From contig OZ251229.1 of the NCBI GenBank assembly GCA_965240325.2, positions 682,001 through 746,000 of the forward strand: a stretch of 64,000 nucleotides of DNA, read 5' to 3'. The notes beneath the pieces were generated by a model. That model was not told the DNA's origin, ran no database searches, and saw nothing but the letters and a program-made list of their open reading frames with translations. Of this stretch, positions 27,261 through 36,505 are shown piece by piece; the first letter of the stretch is position 1, and every line of letters begins with the position of its first letter. This DNA comes from Rebecca billardiae RCC1528. Its lineage: Eukaryota > Haptophyta. A program made the translations under genes and the position numbers.

Positions 27261-27319
27261 CACCGCGTTTATTTCGGTGCAATATAAAATCTTACGCACA
27301 TGTATAATACTGACCTATC

Positions 27320-27970
27320 ATGCCCTGGCGTGTGACCTGCGAAGCACGCACCGGAGCGCCCGGCTTTGCCGATGACGAGGAATACGAGTCACGCTGGTTC
27401 GTGGACCTCACGGACGCACTCCGCCACTTGATCCATTTCAGCCCCTCGGAGCGCTGGCACTGCGTCCGCCACGCCACGGTACGCTTTGAGTACTCGGGCG
27501 GTCGGGCATGCAAATATAGTGACGGACTCATTTTCTACGGCAACAGCCTCAGGGACCTCGGCGTGAGCGAGCGCACCTTTGACGACGCGTTCGAGCAGGC
27601 GCTCGGCATCAAGCCGGTCACGCTGGAGCGGAAGAACAACGTGTTTGTCCCCATCGACACGAACGCTTCCTCCGGCCGTCATCGCCTCACGCAAGAGACG
27701 ATCAAGCAAAAGTCGAGGCGCTTGCTTCCTCCGGAGGAAGAATTGGAGGCGCACAGAGAGGAGAACATCGAGTGCTCCGAATGCAACCGCGAGGTGCCAT
27801 TCGAGCTCTTCGCCTTCCGCCGCCGCCGAGGCGGCAGCGTGACGCGCACGATGAACTGTTACGAGTGCCACCTCGAGCAGGTGCGCATCCGCCGGGCGCG
27901 CTTCGTGAGCAAGGGCGCATCCTCGGTGGAGCGCGACGCGCAAATAAAGTCGGCGGCGCGCGCCGCCTAG
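27320..27970 (+). CDS. PLV protein with C-terminal zinc-binding Cys pairs, unknown function
   Basis: A 216-residue protein, first gene inside the left repeat. The C-terminal third has CSEC and, 29 residues after its second Cys, CYEC (ECSECNREVPFE, MNCYECHLEQVRI), a likely zinc ribbon, followed by a basic stretch. The N-terminal two thirds have no motif I know (WFVDLTDALRHLIHF, SLRDLGVSERTFDDAF). An AT-rich TATAAA-like patch lies about 30 bp upstream (near 27285). It is the only gene left of the polymerase, transcribed the same way. DNA binding or early regulation is plausible but unproven. Confidence 0.75.
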   Translation: MPWRVTCEARTGAPGFADDEEYESRWFVDLTDALRHLIHFSPSERWHCVRHATVRFEYSGGRACKYSDGLIFYGNSLRDLGVSERTFDDAFEQALGIKPVTLERKNNVFVPIDTNASSGRHRLTQETIKQKSRRLLPPEEELEAHREENIECSECNREVPFELFAFRRRRGGSVTRTMNCYECHLEQVRIRRARFVSKGASSVERDAQIKSAARAA

Positions 27971-28036
27971 GGAAAAATCGGCGATTCGCGCCGCCTAGGG
28001 AAAAATCGGCGATCCGCACAACCTAGGGAAAAACGT
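27958..28036. repeat. Three-copy intergenic repeat upstream of viral PolB
   Basis: The block CCTAGGGAAAAATCGGCGAT occurs at about 29-bp spacing three times (third copy diverged) between the zinc-ribbon gene and the polymerase gene. It could be a regulatory or replication site, or a transcript 3' end signal. Confidence 0.75.
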
Positions 28037-28104
28037 ACGCGCGTTATTCTGGCGCCAAATAAAAATGTCAACCACCATCATAACACAAAATCCTCGCTTG
28101 TAGT

Positions 28105-31100
28105 ATGATGAACGTTGATGAGCTCATCCGAAATGCCCGCGCGCGCCTCAACGAGCGCACCCCTCGCATCGAAATTCCGATCACGAGTCGCCTAGGCGCT
28201 ACCGCAGCAGCTCGCACGAACTCCATCGCGAGAGCATTCCAGTCTCCGCCGGGCACCCCCAGCTCGACGCCAGCCACCGGCCTCCGCTCCACCAGCCGCT
28301 CGCTCAGCCAATACACGCAGGAGCAGCTCGCGCGCATCCGCCAGTTCCAAGACGCATTCGAGGGCTTCGGCATGAGTGCCCCGCAAGTCCTCGCCGGCAT
28401 GCTCTACCAAGATCAGTGGAGCGGTAAGCGGCGCAAGATCCCCTCCAACGACAGGCAGCTCGACGCCCTCGCCGAGCGCGTCGCCAGCAAGATTTCCGGC
28501 CCCGCGCCCCGCCGCCGCCGCACGCCCGCCCGCCGCGCGCCCGACCGCGACCGCGCTGCGAGCCTCCTCCAGCGCTTCACTCGCTCCCAGCTCGCAAACC
28601 GCCTGACTGACGCCCAGCGCACGCGGCTGGAAGTCGATCGGAACCTTGCCATGCTCTCCACGAGCATGCAGGATCGGTATTTCGAGTTTATCGACCGCAA
28701 GCGCTTTATCATGCCGCTCAAGTGGATTCTGCACGAGAATCTTGGGCTGCTCCTGGAGCAGCAGCTGAACTACACGCCGAGCCAGCACCACCTCGGAGCG
28801 ATTCTCCAGACGATTAATGCGACTATTGACGCCCGCCTGCAGGAGATACCGTACAGCCGGCTCTCGATGCACATTCGACTCGAATCGATATTCGCGCACG
28901 CCAAGGTGACGATTAGCAAGACAAACAAGAACGGAAAGGCCGTCGAGACGTCCGAGTTCACCTGGGAGGCGGACCCCTTCGCGGTGACCATGCGTGAGGT
29001 CGCTGAGCTCAAGACCCGCGAGGAGATTAGGCTCCACGCGCGCGCCTTCAAGAACCAGAACGACCAGTACAATCCGACCGCCTTGAACAAGGGCTTCTAC
29101 GAGTTTGGCGTGGTCACCGCGGGCGCGAAGGAGCTCGACAACTCGACGGCGCGCCTGGTCATCGACAAGGGCAACCCCGAGGACGTGCAGCAGGTCAAGA
29201 CCAAGGTCGCGGAGATACTCGCGCTCGTCACCTCCACGAGCAACCCGCAGTACAGCGCGCGGCGATTTGTGGGCCTCCTCAGCTTTGACGTGGACACCTA
29301 CCCGATCAATGCCGTCCGGCAGCAGGGCTCGTCCTACGTCAAGCTCCCGAAGAAATTTGGCGGCGGAAGCAAGGGCCTGATCAATCCCGAGAACAAGACC
29401 GACAACAAGTGCTTCCTGTGGGCGTCGCTCATGCACTTTGCGAACGCAGATGGCGCCAAGAAGCAGGAGCGCACCAGCACGCTCAAGCGCTACGAGTCGA
29501 TGATCACCTGGCCGGAGGAGGTCAAGTTTCCATTCGACTGCACCGACATCCCGCGCCTCGAGGAGGCCAACCCCACCCTCACCTGGAACGTCTTCTCGCT
29601 CGAGCAAGTCAAGCGCTCCTCGGAGGACCATCACGAGCACCCCGAAGACACGGATGAGTTCAAGTACCCCATCGTACCGATTCACACGACCACGCCGGAG
29701 AAGTACCGCGAGCGCACGCTCATCAACATCCTCGCGTATGAGGACCACTACGTCTTCGTCAAGGACCTGGACAAGCTCCTCAGCGAGCGTGCTCACAACT
29801 GCGCGCACTGCCCCATCTGCACGCGCCGCTTCAGGACCAAGGCAATCCGCGATCAGCAGACCGCGCAGTGCAACGCCAACTGGCGCCACCTGTTTCAGCC
29901 GTGGACGCTCGACGAGATTAAGAGCCAGGCGAGGACGCCTCAGGAGCTCAAGCGCACCGAGACGGACATCACCTACTCGCAGGACACCTCCATCGTGTGG
30001 AAGCCGGTGGTGGCGGTGGCCGACTTTGAGGCGGTCAACACGCAAGTCAACGGGGAGACGCATCAGAAGGCGCAGTCGGTGAGCCTCAAGTTTGACTTCC
30101 AGGACGGCATGGACGCCCCTGACATGGATTGCAGCTTCATGGGTCCGGATGCGGGTGTGCGGTTTTTGCATGCGCTGCTCGACGCCACCCCCAAGATCCG
30201 CGACGCGTGCTCGCGCTACAAGGACGATTTTTCAAAGGTCACCGCGGCCGACCGCGAGCACTTTGAGGCGAGCGAGACGTGCCACTTTTGCGGCGAGGCT
30301 GCCTTCGCCTCGAGCGCGGAGATTGCTCGCGCCGAAGCGGAGTACGAGCTCAAGTCGAAACTCGCGCCGGAGGAAAAGGACGAGTTGAAGCGCGCGCTCG
30401 AGGAGGTCCGAGCCAAGCGCAAGGTGCTCGACCACTGCCACTGCACGGGCCTCTACCGCGGCGCGGCACACTCGCGGTGCAACCTCAAGCACGACACGCC
30501 GAGCCTCATCAGCAGCATACCGGTGTACTTTCATAACATGTCCTACGACTCGCAGCTCATCATGCAGGCGCTCTCCGACGTGAGCGTTCAGGCGCGCATC
30601 AAGGAGCACAAGGTCCGCATGAACGCCATGGTGATCAATTCCGAGCGCTTCAAGACGCTCGAGATCGGGGCCTTCCGAATCCTCGACTCGATGACGTTCC
30701 TGGGTGGAAGCTTGGCGGAATCTCTGAAGAATCTACCCTCAGAGGACAAGCACTCGCTCCGCCGGGCGGCCAACGAGCACGCCGAGCGCTTCGGCAAGGA
30801 CCCGGATGCGGTCTTCGAGGCTTTCAAGCACAAGCAAGTGTTCCCGTACGAGTTCGATTGGCACCAGCACCTCGACGAGCCCATCAGCGCAGACCCGAAG
30901 TTCTTCGGCTCCAAGCTGAGCGAAGGCTACGGCAAAACCGACGAGGAGCTGGAAGAGCGCCTGGAGGCCGAGCAAAAGGAGCTCGAGGAGAGCCTGCCCG
31001 AGCGCATGAGCCGCCTGCAGGAGGCAACCGGCATCGTCACGTGGCGCGATCTCCACGATCTGTACCTCAGCATTGACGTCTGCGGGCTCCAAGATTGCAT

Positions 31101-32691
31101 GCGTGCCTTCCGCAAGACCTCGATGAACACGTACGGCCTCGACCCGGCGTACTGCATATCCAACTCGCAGTTCGCGTGGAAGGCCATGCTCAAGCTCACG
31201 GGCGTGAGCCTCGAGAGCATCCCCACGAGCGACCTGTACGAGCACGCCGAGTCCGGGCTCCGCGGAGGCATGTCGATGGCACGCAACCGCATCGCGCGCG
31301 CGAACCACCCGGATCTTCCCGAATATGATCCCGCCAAAGAATTCTCCGCGATCCACGACTTTGATGCCAACGCACTTTATGCCTCGGTGATGTCGTGGAA
31401 GCTGCCGACGGGTGGGTATAAGGATGTCGATCCGGAGCGCTTCGATGCCAACGATCCGCGCTACGGCGGGCTCCCGACGCGACCGAATCAGCCGTGCGAG
31501 GAGTGGCAGGGCGACGTGGGGGCGCTCGTGACGGTGGATATCGACTACCCTGACCGCTTGCACGACCTTCACAGCGACTACCCGCTGCTCCCCGAGGTGA
31601 TGGAGGTGCCCGATGAGATGCTCTCGCCTATGCAGCGGGGCAAGCGGGCCGTCAAGACCACCAAGCTGATTGCGCATCTTGGCTCCCGCAAGAACTACAC
31701 GCTCAACGTCACGATGCTCAAGTTTGCGCTGGCGCAGGGGCTCGAGCTCACCAAGGTGCATCGGGTCGTCGAGTTCGACCAAAGCCCGTGGCTGCGACCG
31801 TGGGTGGACCTCAACACGCGGCTGCGCAAGCAGGGCAAGAACGCCTTCGAGGAGGGGTATTTCAAGCTCATGGTGAATGCGTGCTTCGGCAAGACGATGG
31901 AGCGAATCTATCACCACACGCAAGCGCGATTCATTGATAACCGAGCGGCATTCACTCGAGCCATGACGAGCCACCGGGCGCTCACATACAAGCCTATCGC
32001 ACCCGAGTTTGCGCTCGTGACGATGAGCAAGCGCGAGTACGTGCGTGACAAGCCGATCTTCGTGGGCGCCTCGATCCTCGATTTTTCCAAATTGTGGATG
32101 TATACGTTCCTGTATAATGTGGTCTACCCCACCTTCGGTCCGAAGAACGCTCGATTGCTTGGGACGGACACCGACTCGCTGATTATGAATTTCCGGGCGC
32201 CCTCGCACGAGGCGTATTTGGAGAAAATGCTCAGCATCCGCGACGAATGGCTGGACATGAGCAAGTTTCCGGAGGGACACCCGCTCTTCACGGACGCCAA
32301 CCGCAAGACGCCGGGGTTTTTCAAGGACGAGCTCGGCGACAATCTGGCGGTGGCAGTGGCCTTTGTGCGGGCGAAGACCTACTCGATCAAGACGCTCAAG
32401 AGCCTCGAGGACGAGCTTGAGGATGTCCACCGAGCCAAGGGTGCCCCCTCCCGCTGCGTGCAAAATAGCCTCACGCACGACGACTACGAGACGACGATTT
32501 TGGAGAGTTCGAGCGTCAGTGCGCAGTACCACGATCTGCAATATAAAAATCACAACATTGTTTTCAGCCGGCGCGTGAAGAAGGTGCTCGATTGGGTCGA
32601 CGACAAGGGCTATCATCTCTCGGCCGAGCGCACGATTGCCCTCAATCACTGGCGCATCAGGGCCGGCGCCCTCGCGGCGGCGATGGACTAG
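28105..32691 (+). CDS. polB: Protein-primed family B DNA polymerase of the PLV
   Basis: 1,528 residues; replicates the linear viral genome, normally using a terminal protein as primer. Exonuclease motifs: ExoI VAVADFEAVN (Asp640), ExoII FHNMSYDSQL (Asn811, Asp815), ExoIII YLSIDVCGL (Asp991). Polymerase motifs: A DFDANALYASVM (catalytic Asp1087), B KLMVNACFGK (Lys1254-Lys1263), C GTDTDSL (Asp1355, Asp1357). A Cys cluster CAHCPICTRRF (566-572) precedes ExoI. Between ExoI and ExoII sits a Cys/His module: CHFC at 726-729, then DHCHCTGLYRGAAHSRCN at 776-793, like endonuclease VII/HNH zinc modules. The ~560-residue N-terminal part has no motif I know; terminal-protein function is possible there. 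All catalytic residues are present and the frame is unbroken. Two adjacent ATGs (28105, 28108) could serve as start. Confidence 0.95.
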   Translation: MMNVDELIRNARARLNERTPRIEIPITSRLGATAAARTNSIARAFQSPPGTPSSTPATGLRSTSRSLSQYTQEQLARIRQFQDAFEGFGMSAPQVLAGMLYQDQWSGKRRKIPSNDRQLDALAERVASKISGPAPRRRRTPARRAPDRDRAASLLQRFTRSQLANRLTDAQRTRLEVDRNLAMLSTSMQDRYFEFIDRKRFIMPLKWILHENLGLLLEQQLNYTPSQHHLGAILQTINATIDARLQEIPYSRLSMHIRLESIFAHAKVTISKTNKNGKAVETSEFTWEADPFAVTMREVAELKTREEIRLHARAFKNQNDQYNPTALNKGFYEFGVVTAGAKELDNSTARLVIDKGNPEDVQQVKTKVAEILALVTSTSNPQYSARRFVGLLSFDVDTYPINAVRQQGSSYVKLPKKFGGGSKGLINPENKTDNKCFLWASLMHFANADGAKKQERTSTLKRYESMITWPEEVKFPFDCTDIPRLEEANPTLTWNVFSLEQVKRSSEDHHEHPEDTDEFKYPIVPIHTTTPEKYRERTLINILAYEDHYVFVKDLDKLLSERAHNCAHCPICTRRFRTKAIRDQQTAQCNANWRHLFQPWTLDEIKSQARTPQELKRTETDITYSQDTSIVWKPVVAVADFEAVNTQVNGETHQKAQSVSLKFDFQDGMDAPDMDCSFMGPDAGVRFLHALLDATPKIRDACSRYKDDFSKVTAADREHFEASETCHFCGEAAFASSAEIARAEAEYELKSKLAPEEKDELKRALEEVRAKRKVLDHCHCTGLYRGAAHSRCNLKHDTPSLISSIPVYFHNMSYDSQLIMQALSDVSVQARIKEHKVRMNAMVINSERFKTLEIGAFRILDSMTFLGGSLAESLKNLPSEDKHSLRRAANEHAERFGKDPDAVFEAFKHKQVFPYEFDWHQHLDEPISADPKFFGSKLSEGYGKTDEELEERLEAEQKELEESLPERMSRLQEATGIVTWRDLHDLYLSIDVCGLQDCMRAFRKTSMNTYGLDPAYCISNSQFAWKAMLKLTGVSLESIPTSDLYEHAESGLRGGMSMARNRIARANHPDLPEYDPAKEFSAIHDFDANALYASVMSWKLPTGGYKDVDPERFDANDPRYGGLPTRPNQPCEEWQGDVGALVTVDIDYPDRLHDLHSDYPLLPEVMEVPDEMLSPMQRGKRAVKTTKLIAHLGSRKNYTLNVTMLKFALAQGLELTKVHRVVEFDQSPWLRPWVDLNTRLRKQGKNAFEEGYFKLMVNACFGKTMERIYHHTQARFIDNRAAFTRAMTSHRALTYKPIAPEFALVTMSKREYVRDKPIFVGASILDFSKLWMYTFLYNVVYPTFGPKNARLLGTDTDSLIMNFRAPSHEAYLEKMLSIRDEWLDMSKFPEGHPLFTDANRKTPGFFKDELGDNLAVAVAFVRAKTYSIKTLKSLEDELEDVHRAKGAPSRCVQNSLTHDDYETTILESSSVSAQYHDLQYKNHNIVFSRRVKKVLDWVDDKGYHLSAERTIALNHWRIRAGALAAAMD

Positions 32692-32737
32692 CGCGTTTTT
32701 CTCGGCTCAAATAATTTTCTCGCGCACTAGTATTAAA

Positions 32738-33253
32738 ATGGCCCCCTGCGATTTTGACGTTTCCGCTCGCCACGATTGTCGCTGTCGCGATTGCCGCGAT
32801 TGCCGCGATTACCGCGAGATGCGCACCGAGTTCGAGGCCCTCAAGGAGCGCGTGGTGGCTCTCGAGCGTGTCGTCGTCGCCAAGCCGCCCAAGCCGAGCG
32901 CGCGCCCCGAGTCGCTCACGGCGGCATCAATAACCGCCATCGAGAGTCACTTTGGCGGTATCGAAGTGGTCAACGCCAAGTTCTTCAACGAGCACTGCGT
33001 CGTGGGTAGGCTCAGCGAGCCCTTCGTGGAGGGCCCCACTGCGGGCATGGCACAATCGTTCAAAATTACCCGCAAAATTGTCGCTATCAGCGAGGCGTAC
33101 GGCGAGCCGGGTCGGGCGCCGATCTCTCAGTCGGCTACGCCCGCAAGCCTTCGGGACGTGTTGTGGCCGCGCTCGTGGTCACGTCAGCGAGGCGGAGCTT
33201 CGCCAAGCGCGCCAAGCGCGCCGATGTTTGCAGATTCTGATGGTGAGGACTGA
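32738..33253 (+). CDS. PLV protein with Cys-rich N-terminus and coiled coil, unknown
   Basis: 171 residues starting at an ATG inside TATTAAAATGG. The N-terminus has a Cys/Arg/Asp repeat (CRCRDCRDCRDYRE), then a heptad-like helix (EFEALKERVVALERVVV). The middle block SITAIESHFGGIEVVNAKFF and the Ser/Ala/Pro tail show no family I recognise. It follows the polymerase on the same strand after 46 bp. A trimeric or dimeric structural or DNA-binding role is conceivable. Confidence 0.7.
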   Translation: MAPCDFDVSARHDCRCRDCRDCRDYREMRTEFEALKERVVALERVVVAKPPKPSARPESLTAASITAIESHFGGIEVVNAKFFNEHCVVGRLSEPFVEGPTAGMAQSFKITRKIVAISEAYGEPGRAPISQSATPASLRDVLWPRSWSRQRGGASPSAPSAPMFADSDGED

Positions 33254-33348
33254 CTGGTCTGAGCACCACGCCATCACACAATTTGGAAGGATCAAAAACA
33301 CTCGAAGGTGCTCGCTCGGAGCGCTTCCGAGGCTTTGGCGGCATGATA

Positions 33349-33999
33349 CTATTTTGAGGGGTTCTTTTTGCGAGCGGACGACCGCACTGATGGCCGCAGT
33401 AGCCGGATACCCTCGCTGCGGATACCGGTGATAGGGCCCGTGAATCGCGCGGTGATGACCTGCGCACGGCGATTGGCGTTCGCACGCGTGGTCACGTTCG
33501 CGCCGGCGGGGATGACATTGTTTTGCTCGACGTCTGGGTCGCGCCCGCCTTGGCGTACGACCTTCCCAGCCTTGTCAAACACGTACCATTTTCCGTCGAC
33601 GGCCCGGCGCGCGCGCGCCAGTAACCGGGCGACGTTCTCTTCGAGCATTGCCGGATTTGAAATTTGGCGCCACTCTTTATCGAGCGGCGGCTTGACGAAT
33701 CCAAAACCGGGGTTTGTGAGCGCGAGCAGGCGCTTCTCGGCGGGGAAAACCAAATTCGACGACACGACTAAAAACCCGACTAGCCTGAACGAATTCCCGG
33801 GCTTGGCGTAGGGCATCATATGGCGATAGCCTTTAAAGGTTCGACTCACAATATTAGCGGTGAGCCCCATTTTGAACAAACGGTTAGAAGTGTCCCACCC
33901 AGGGGCGATCACATATAAGCCCGCCGCCGGCTTCCCTCCCGGGGCGCGCTTGAGCAAATTCGCGTTTTGCATGGCCTTTTGGAATTGCGATGATTTCAT
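33349..33999 (-). CDS. PLV GIY-YIG-like protein (candidate nuclease)
   Basis: 216 residues. The segment GLYVIAPGWDTSNRLFKMGL with the next residue Thr resembles the start of a GIY-YIG / T5orf172-type nuclease fold (GIY... then K(I/M)GxT). Further along AEKRLLAL and DKEWRQI could supply the conserved Glu and the final segment. The C-terminal ~80 residues are basic (Arg/Lys-rich), suiting DNA binding. It is encoded opposite to the polymerase and converges on 32738-33253. If active it might cut DNA during replication or integration; the match is partial and by eye. Confidence 0.5.
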   Translation of the reverse strand: MKSSQFQKAMQNANLLKRAPGGKPAAGLYVIAPGWDTSNRLFKMGLTANIVSRTFKGYRHMMPYAKPGNSFRLVGFLVVSSNLVFPAEKRLLALTNPGFGFVKPPLDKEWRQISNPAMLEENVARLLARARRAVDGKWYVFDKAGKVVRQGGRDPDVEQNNVIPAGANVTTRANANRRAQVITARFTGPITGIRSEGIRLLRPSVRSSARKKNPSK

Positions 34000-34008
34000 C
34001 TTGGCCTT

Positions 34009-34281
34009 TTAGCTAATTGTTACTCCGATTTTACTCGCATTCGTAGCGAGCGACTTGGAGTCTCCCCACAGCAAAATTCGGCTGTAATAGATGCCCGACT
34101 CAGGGTCGTCCCAGCCCTTATCGCGGCGATGGCGCGCAACCCACGCCGATTTCTTCTTCGGGTCGCCATGATCGATGTACGTCGAGCCGCCACGCGCGCC
34201 AAAGTGGAGCGTCCGACCACCCGGCGAAGTCAGCATGTATCGTTTGTCTTTGCGCGTAGACCGTTTTAGGCGGCGATTCAT
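34009..34281 (-). CDS. Small conserved PLV/giant-virus-type protein
   Basis: 90 residues, basic N-terminus (MNRRLKRSTRKDKRYML) followed by GARGGSTYIDHGDPKKKSAW and GWDDPESGIYYSRILLWGD. From memory this pattern (TYIDH...K...W..RH) belongs to a small family of unknown function found in PLVs and nucleocytoplasmic large DNA viruses. It lies 9 bp upstream of the GIY-YIG-like gene on the same strand, so the two may be co-transcribed. Confidence 0.7.
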   Translation of the reverse strand: MNRRLKRSTRKDKRYMLTSPGGRTLHFGARGGSTYIDHGDPKKKSAWVARHRRDKGWDDPESGIYYSRILLWGDSKSLATNASKIGVTIS

Positions 34282-34313
34282 ATCTCATGCCTTATTAAAG
34301 AGGTCCTTATTAA

Positions 34314-36464
34314 ATGTCGTCGATATTCGGTGACTCATCGAGCACCTCCGCAGCCATCGACGGATCTGTCCAGACGGGCGCTGGCGCTGCGGCGTGGTTC
34401 GGCGTCGTGCGCACCACCATGACCGGTGAAGGCAGCTTGTCGGCGACCTTTGATCCGGCATTGCCTGACGGTGAATTGACGCTGCGCTTGGCGGGCGATC
34501 GCGATGCCTTCAAGGTGACCAGCGCAACCCTGACGCAGGCGACCCTGAGCGTCACGTGGACCCGCCAATATCACGATGAAGTCAACCGCGGGTTCGATGA
34601 CGAAATCCACCCGTACTTTGATGTGCTCCTCGACGGTCAAGCAATCACGAGCTTTCCAATTAGCGGGCGGGGCGTGTACTCGCTCGACGGGACCGTCGTC
34701 AATGGTGTCGTGACGCAAAGCTATTTTCAAGAGCCGCTCGTGAATTTCCCGCTAAATGCTGATTTACTCGACACGGCCGACCGGGGGCTCTCGTTAGCTC
34801 TGGTCGGGACCACCGCGTTCGGTAATGAGGCCATCGAGGCCGCCGCCGATGGGGTGACGCTCACCGTGGACCACCCGGGCCACCACGACGGCAATTTGAC
34901 CGTGTGCTGTTATTTGAGGGGACCACCGGCGCTGGGCACTTCCTACGTGCGCCAGGGTAGCGCGATTGCCTTCGCCGAGTGCCGCCTCGAAGCCCCGACC
35001 GCAAATACGATGTGCGAGACATCGCTCGAATTCACGTCGGCCTCGAACCAGCTCAACGAGGACAATCGTGACCAGTGGAAATACGTTGCGCTCGTGCAAG
35101 ATGAGGCAAATGCCCAAATATTCGTCGATCACACATTGGGGCACACCCGCAGCTTGGTAGGCGAGAAGCGGCTTTCACTATTTTACCCCACTAAAATCGG
35201 TCTCGCCCAATACGGTGCCGCTGCGCACCTCGGAGTCTGGCCGCGCGCGCTGGACGCGTCGGAGCGGTTGGCCCACGCCGAGTCGTGGCGGGGTGTGGTG
35301 GTTCGACGCACGTGGCTGCTCGATGGGGATTTGCTCGAGGTCGATGGAGCCGCCGCCGCGCTGCAGCCCACGGCCGGCGATTATTTGATGACAAGTGGCT
35401 TTCTCGAGATGCAAAGTACTAGCACGCTGCACCTGGGCCTCAACGAGATGCCCGACATGCTCGGCGGCGACCGGTTCTCGCTGGCGGCATGGGTGTACCG
35501 CCCGAACGATCAAGATAGCGTGCGCATGTGGCTCCTCGAGGATGGCGTCACCGATTTCACGTTCGAAATAATTGCTGGCCAGCTGCGCTCGGAGCTCGGC
35601 GCGACAGCGTTCCAGGACTTGGCAGGACCGGCACACGGAGAGTGGCACCACGTTGCGCAAACGGTGGATGGCACAGTCTCCAAAATATATATAGATGGCG
35701 TGCTCGTGAGTACTGCTGCGCTGCCGGCCACTTTTACCCCGCTGCTCAGCATCATTGGGCACCGCTTTGCCACCATGCCCGCAGGCGTGCGCCTCTACGC
35801 GATGTCGATCGCGCGCGGTATCATCCACGTGCCGACGGTGATGAATCTGTACTCACCGATGCAAGCTCTAGCTCCATTTGCCAGCTGGCCGATGACGGCG
35901 AATTTGACCGACGATGTGGGTAGCTATGCCTTTACGGTATCGACTGGGACCGCAACGCACACCAATGGCTATGCAGATCTCAGTAGCGGTCTGGTGATGA
36001 CTGCACCGGTGCCGACGCAGACGATGACGACCTTTGGCTTCTCAGCGTGGGTCTTCGTGGATGATGTGTCGGGCAGCTTCAAGCTCGAATGGCGTAATGC
36101 AGGCTCGAAGGTCGTGCATTTCTACTTGTACAGGAATGGTGTGGGCAACACCGCATTCGGCTTCGATATTACAGGGCAGTCTGGAAACTTGTATGATCGC
36201 GTGGATGTGCTGCCGCTGAACACCTGGTACCATATTGCCTGGTCTTATACAGTCGGAGGGAATATGGAGGCCTGGCTGAACAAGGTGTCGCTCGGCGCGG
36301 AGGCCATGAGCGCCACCGCTGTGGGCGACGTCAACGAAATTTATGTGAGCACGCCCCCAAGTGGCGGGCCGTTCAAGTGCGCGGCCGTGCGCTTCTATGC
36401 TGACGGTGCGCTCACCCAGACCGACGTAGATAGCGACTATGACCTCTTCACACCGCCGCCATAG
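34314..36464 (+). CDS. PLV triple LamG/concanavalin-like protein, candidate fibre or adhesin
   Basis: 716 residues, no signal peptide or membrane segment. Three jelly-roll-like lectin modules can be seen. One is around residues 160-330 (DNRDQWKYVALVQDEAN, IFVDHTLGHT). The second is around 365-530 (FSLAAWVYRPNDQD, GEWHHVAQTVDGTVSKIYID). The third is around 540-705 (FGFSAWVFVDDVSG, NTWYHIAWSYTVGGNMEAWL). The recurring W-x-H-(V/I)-A pattern is typical of LamG domains. The N-terminal ~150 residues differ and may anchor it to the capsid. A receptor-binding fibre recognising host glycans is the natural role, by analogy with other tailless viruses; this is inference. The start ATG sits in TTATTAAATG. 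Confidence 0.7.
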   Translation: MSSIFGDSSSTSAAIDGSVQTGAGAAAWFGVVRTTMTGEGSLSATFDPALPDGELTLRLAGDRDAFKVTSATLTQATLSVTWTRQYHDEVNRGFDDEIHPYFDVLLDGQAITSFPISGRGVYSLDGTVVNGVVTQSYFQEPLVNFPLNADLLDTADRGLSLALVGTTAFGNEAIEAAADGVTLTVDHPGHHDGNLTVCCYLRGPPALGTSYVRQGSAIAFAECRLEAPTANTMCETSLEFTSASNQLNEDNRDQWKYVALVQDEANAQIFVDHTLGHTRSLVGEKRLSLFYPTKIGLAQYGAAAHLGVWPRALDASERLAHAESWRGVVVRRTWLLDGDLLEVDGAAAALQPTAGDYLMTSGFLEMQSTSTLHLGLNEMPDMLGGDRFSLAAWVYRPNDQDSVRMWLLEDGVTDFTFEIIAGQLRSELGATAFQDLAGPAHGEWHHVAQTVDGTVSKIYIDGVLVSTAALPATFTPLLSIIGHRFATMPAGVRLYAMSIARGIIHVPTVMNLYSPMQALAPFASWPMTANLTDDVGSYAFTVSTGTATHTNGYADLSSGLVMTAPVPTQTMTTFGFSAWVFVDDVSGSFKLEWRNAGSKVVHFYLYRNGVGNTAFGFDITGQSGNLYDRVDVLPLNTWYHIAWSYTVGGNMEAWLNKVSLGAEAMSATAVGDVNEIYVSTPPSGGPFKCAAVRFYADGALTQTDVDSDYDLFTPPP

Positions 36465-36505
36465 ACAGTCCCATAGAGCCAAAAATCCGTAGTACCGGTA
36501 CCATA

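Noticed and set aside
26235-27282. Several long frames with repeated RGSTWLDVA-type peptides (also 42491-43142)
   Set aside because: They are translations of the 10-bp tandem unit in the viral terminal repeats; every frame is open because of the period and lack of stops.
28192-30171. 659-codon minus-strand frame inside the viral PolB (and 30739-32649)
   Set aside because: Antisense shadows of the polymerase gene; they lack motifs and would overlap completely.
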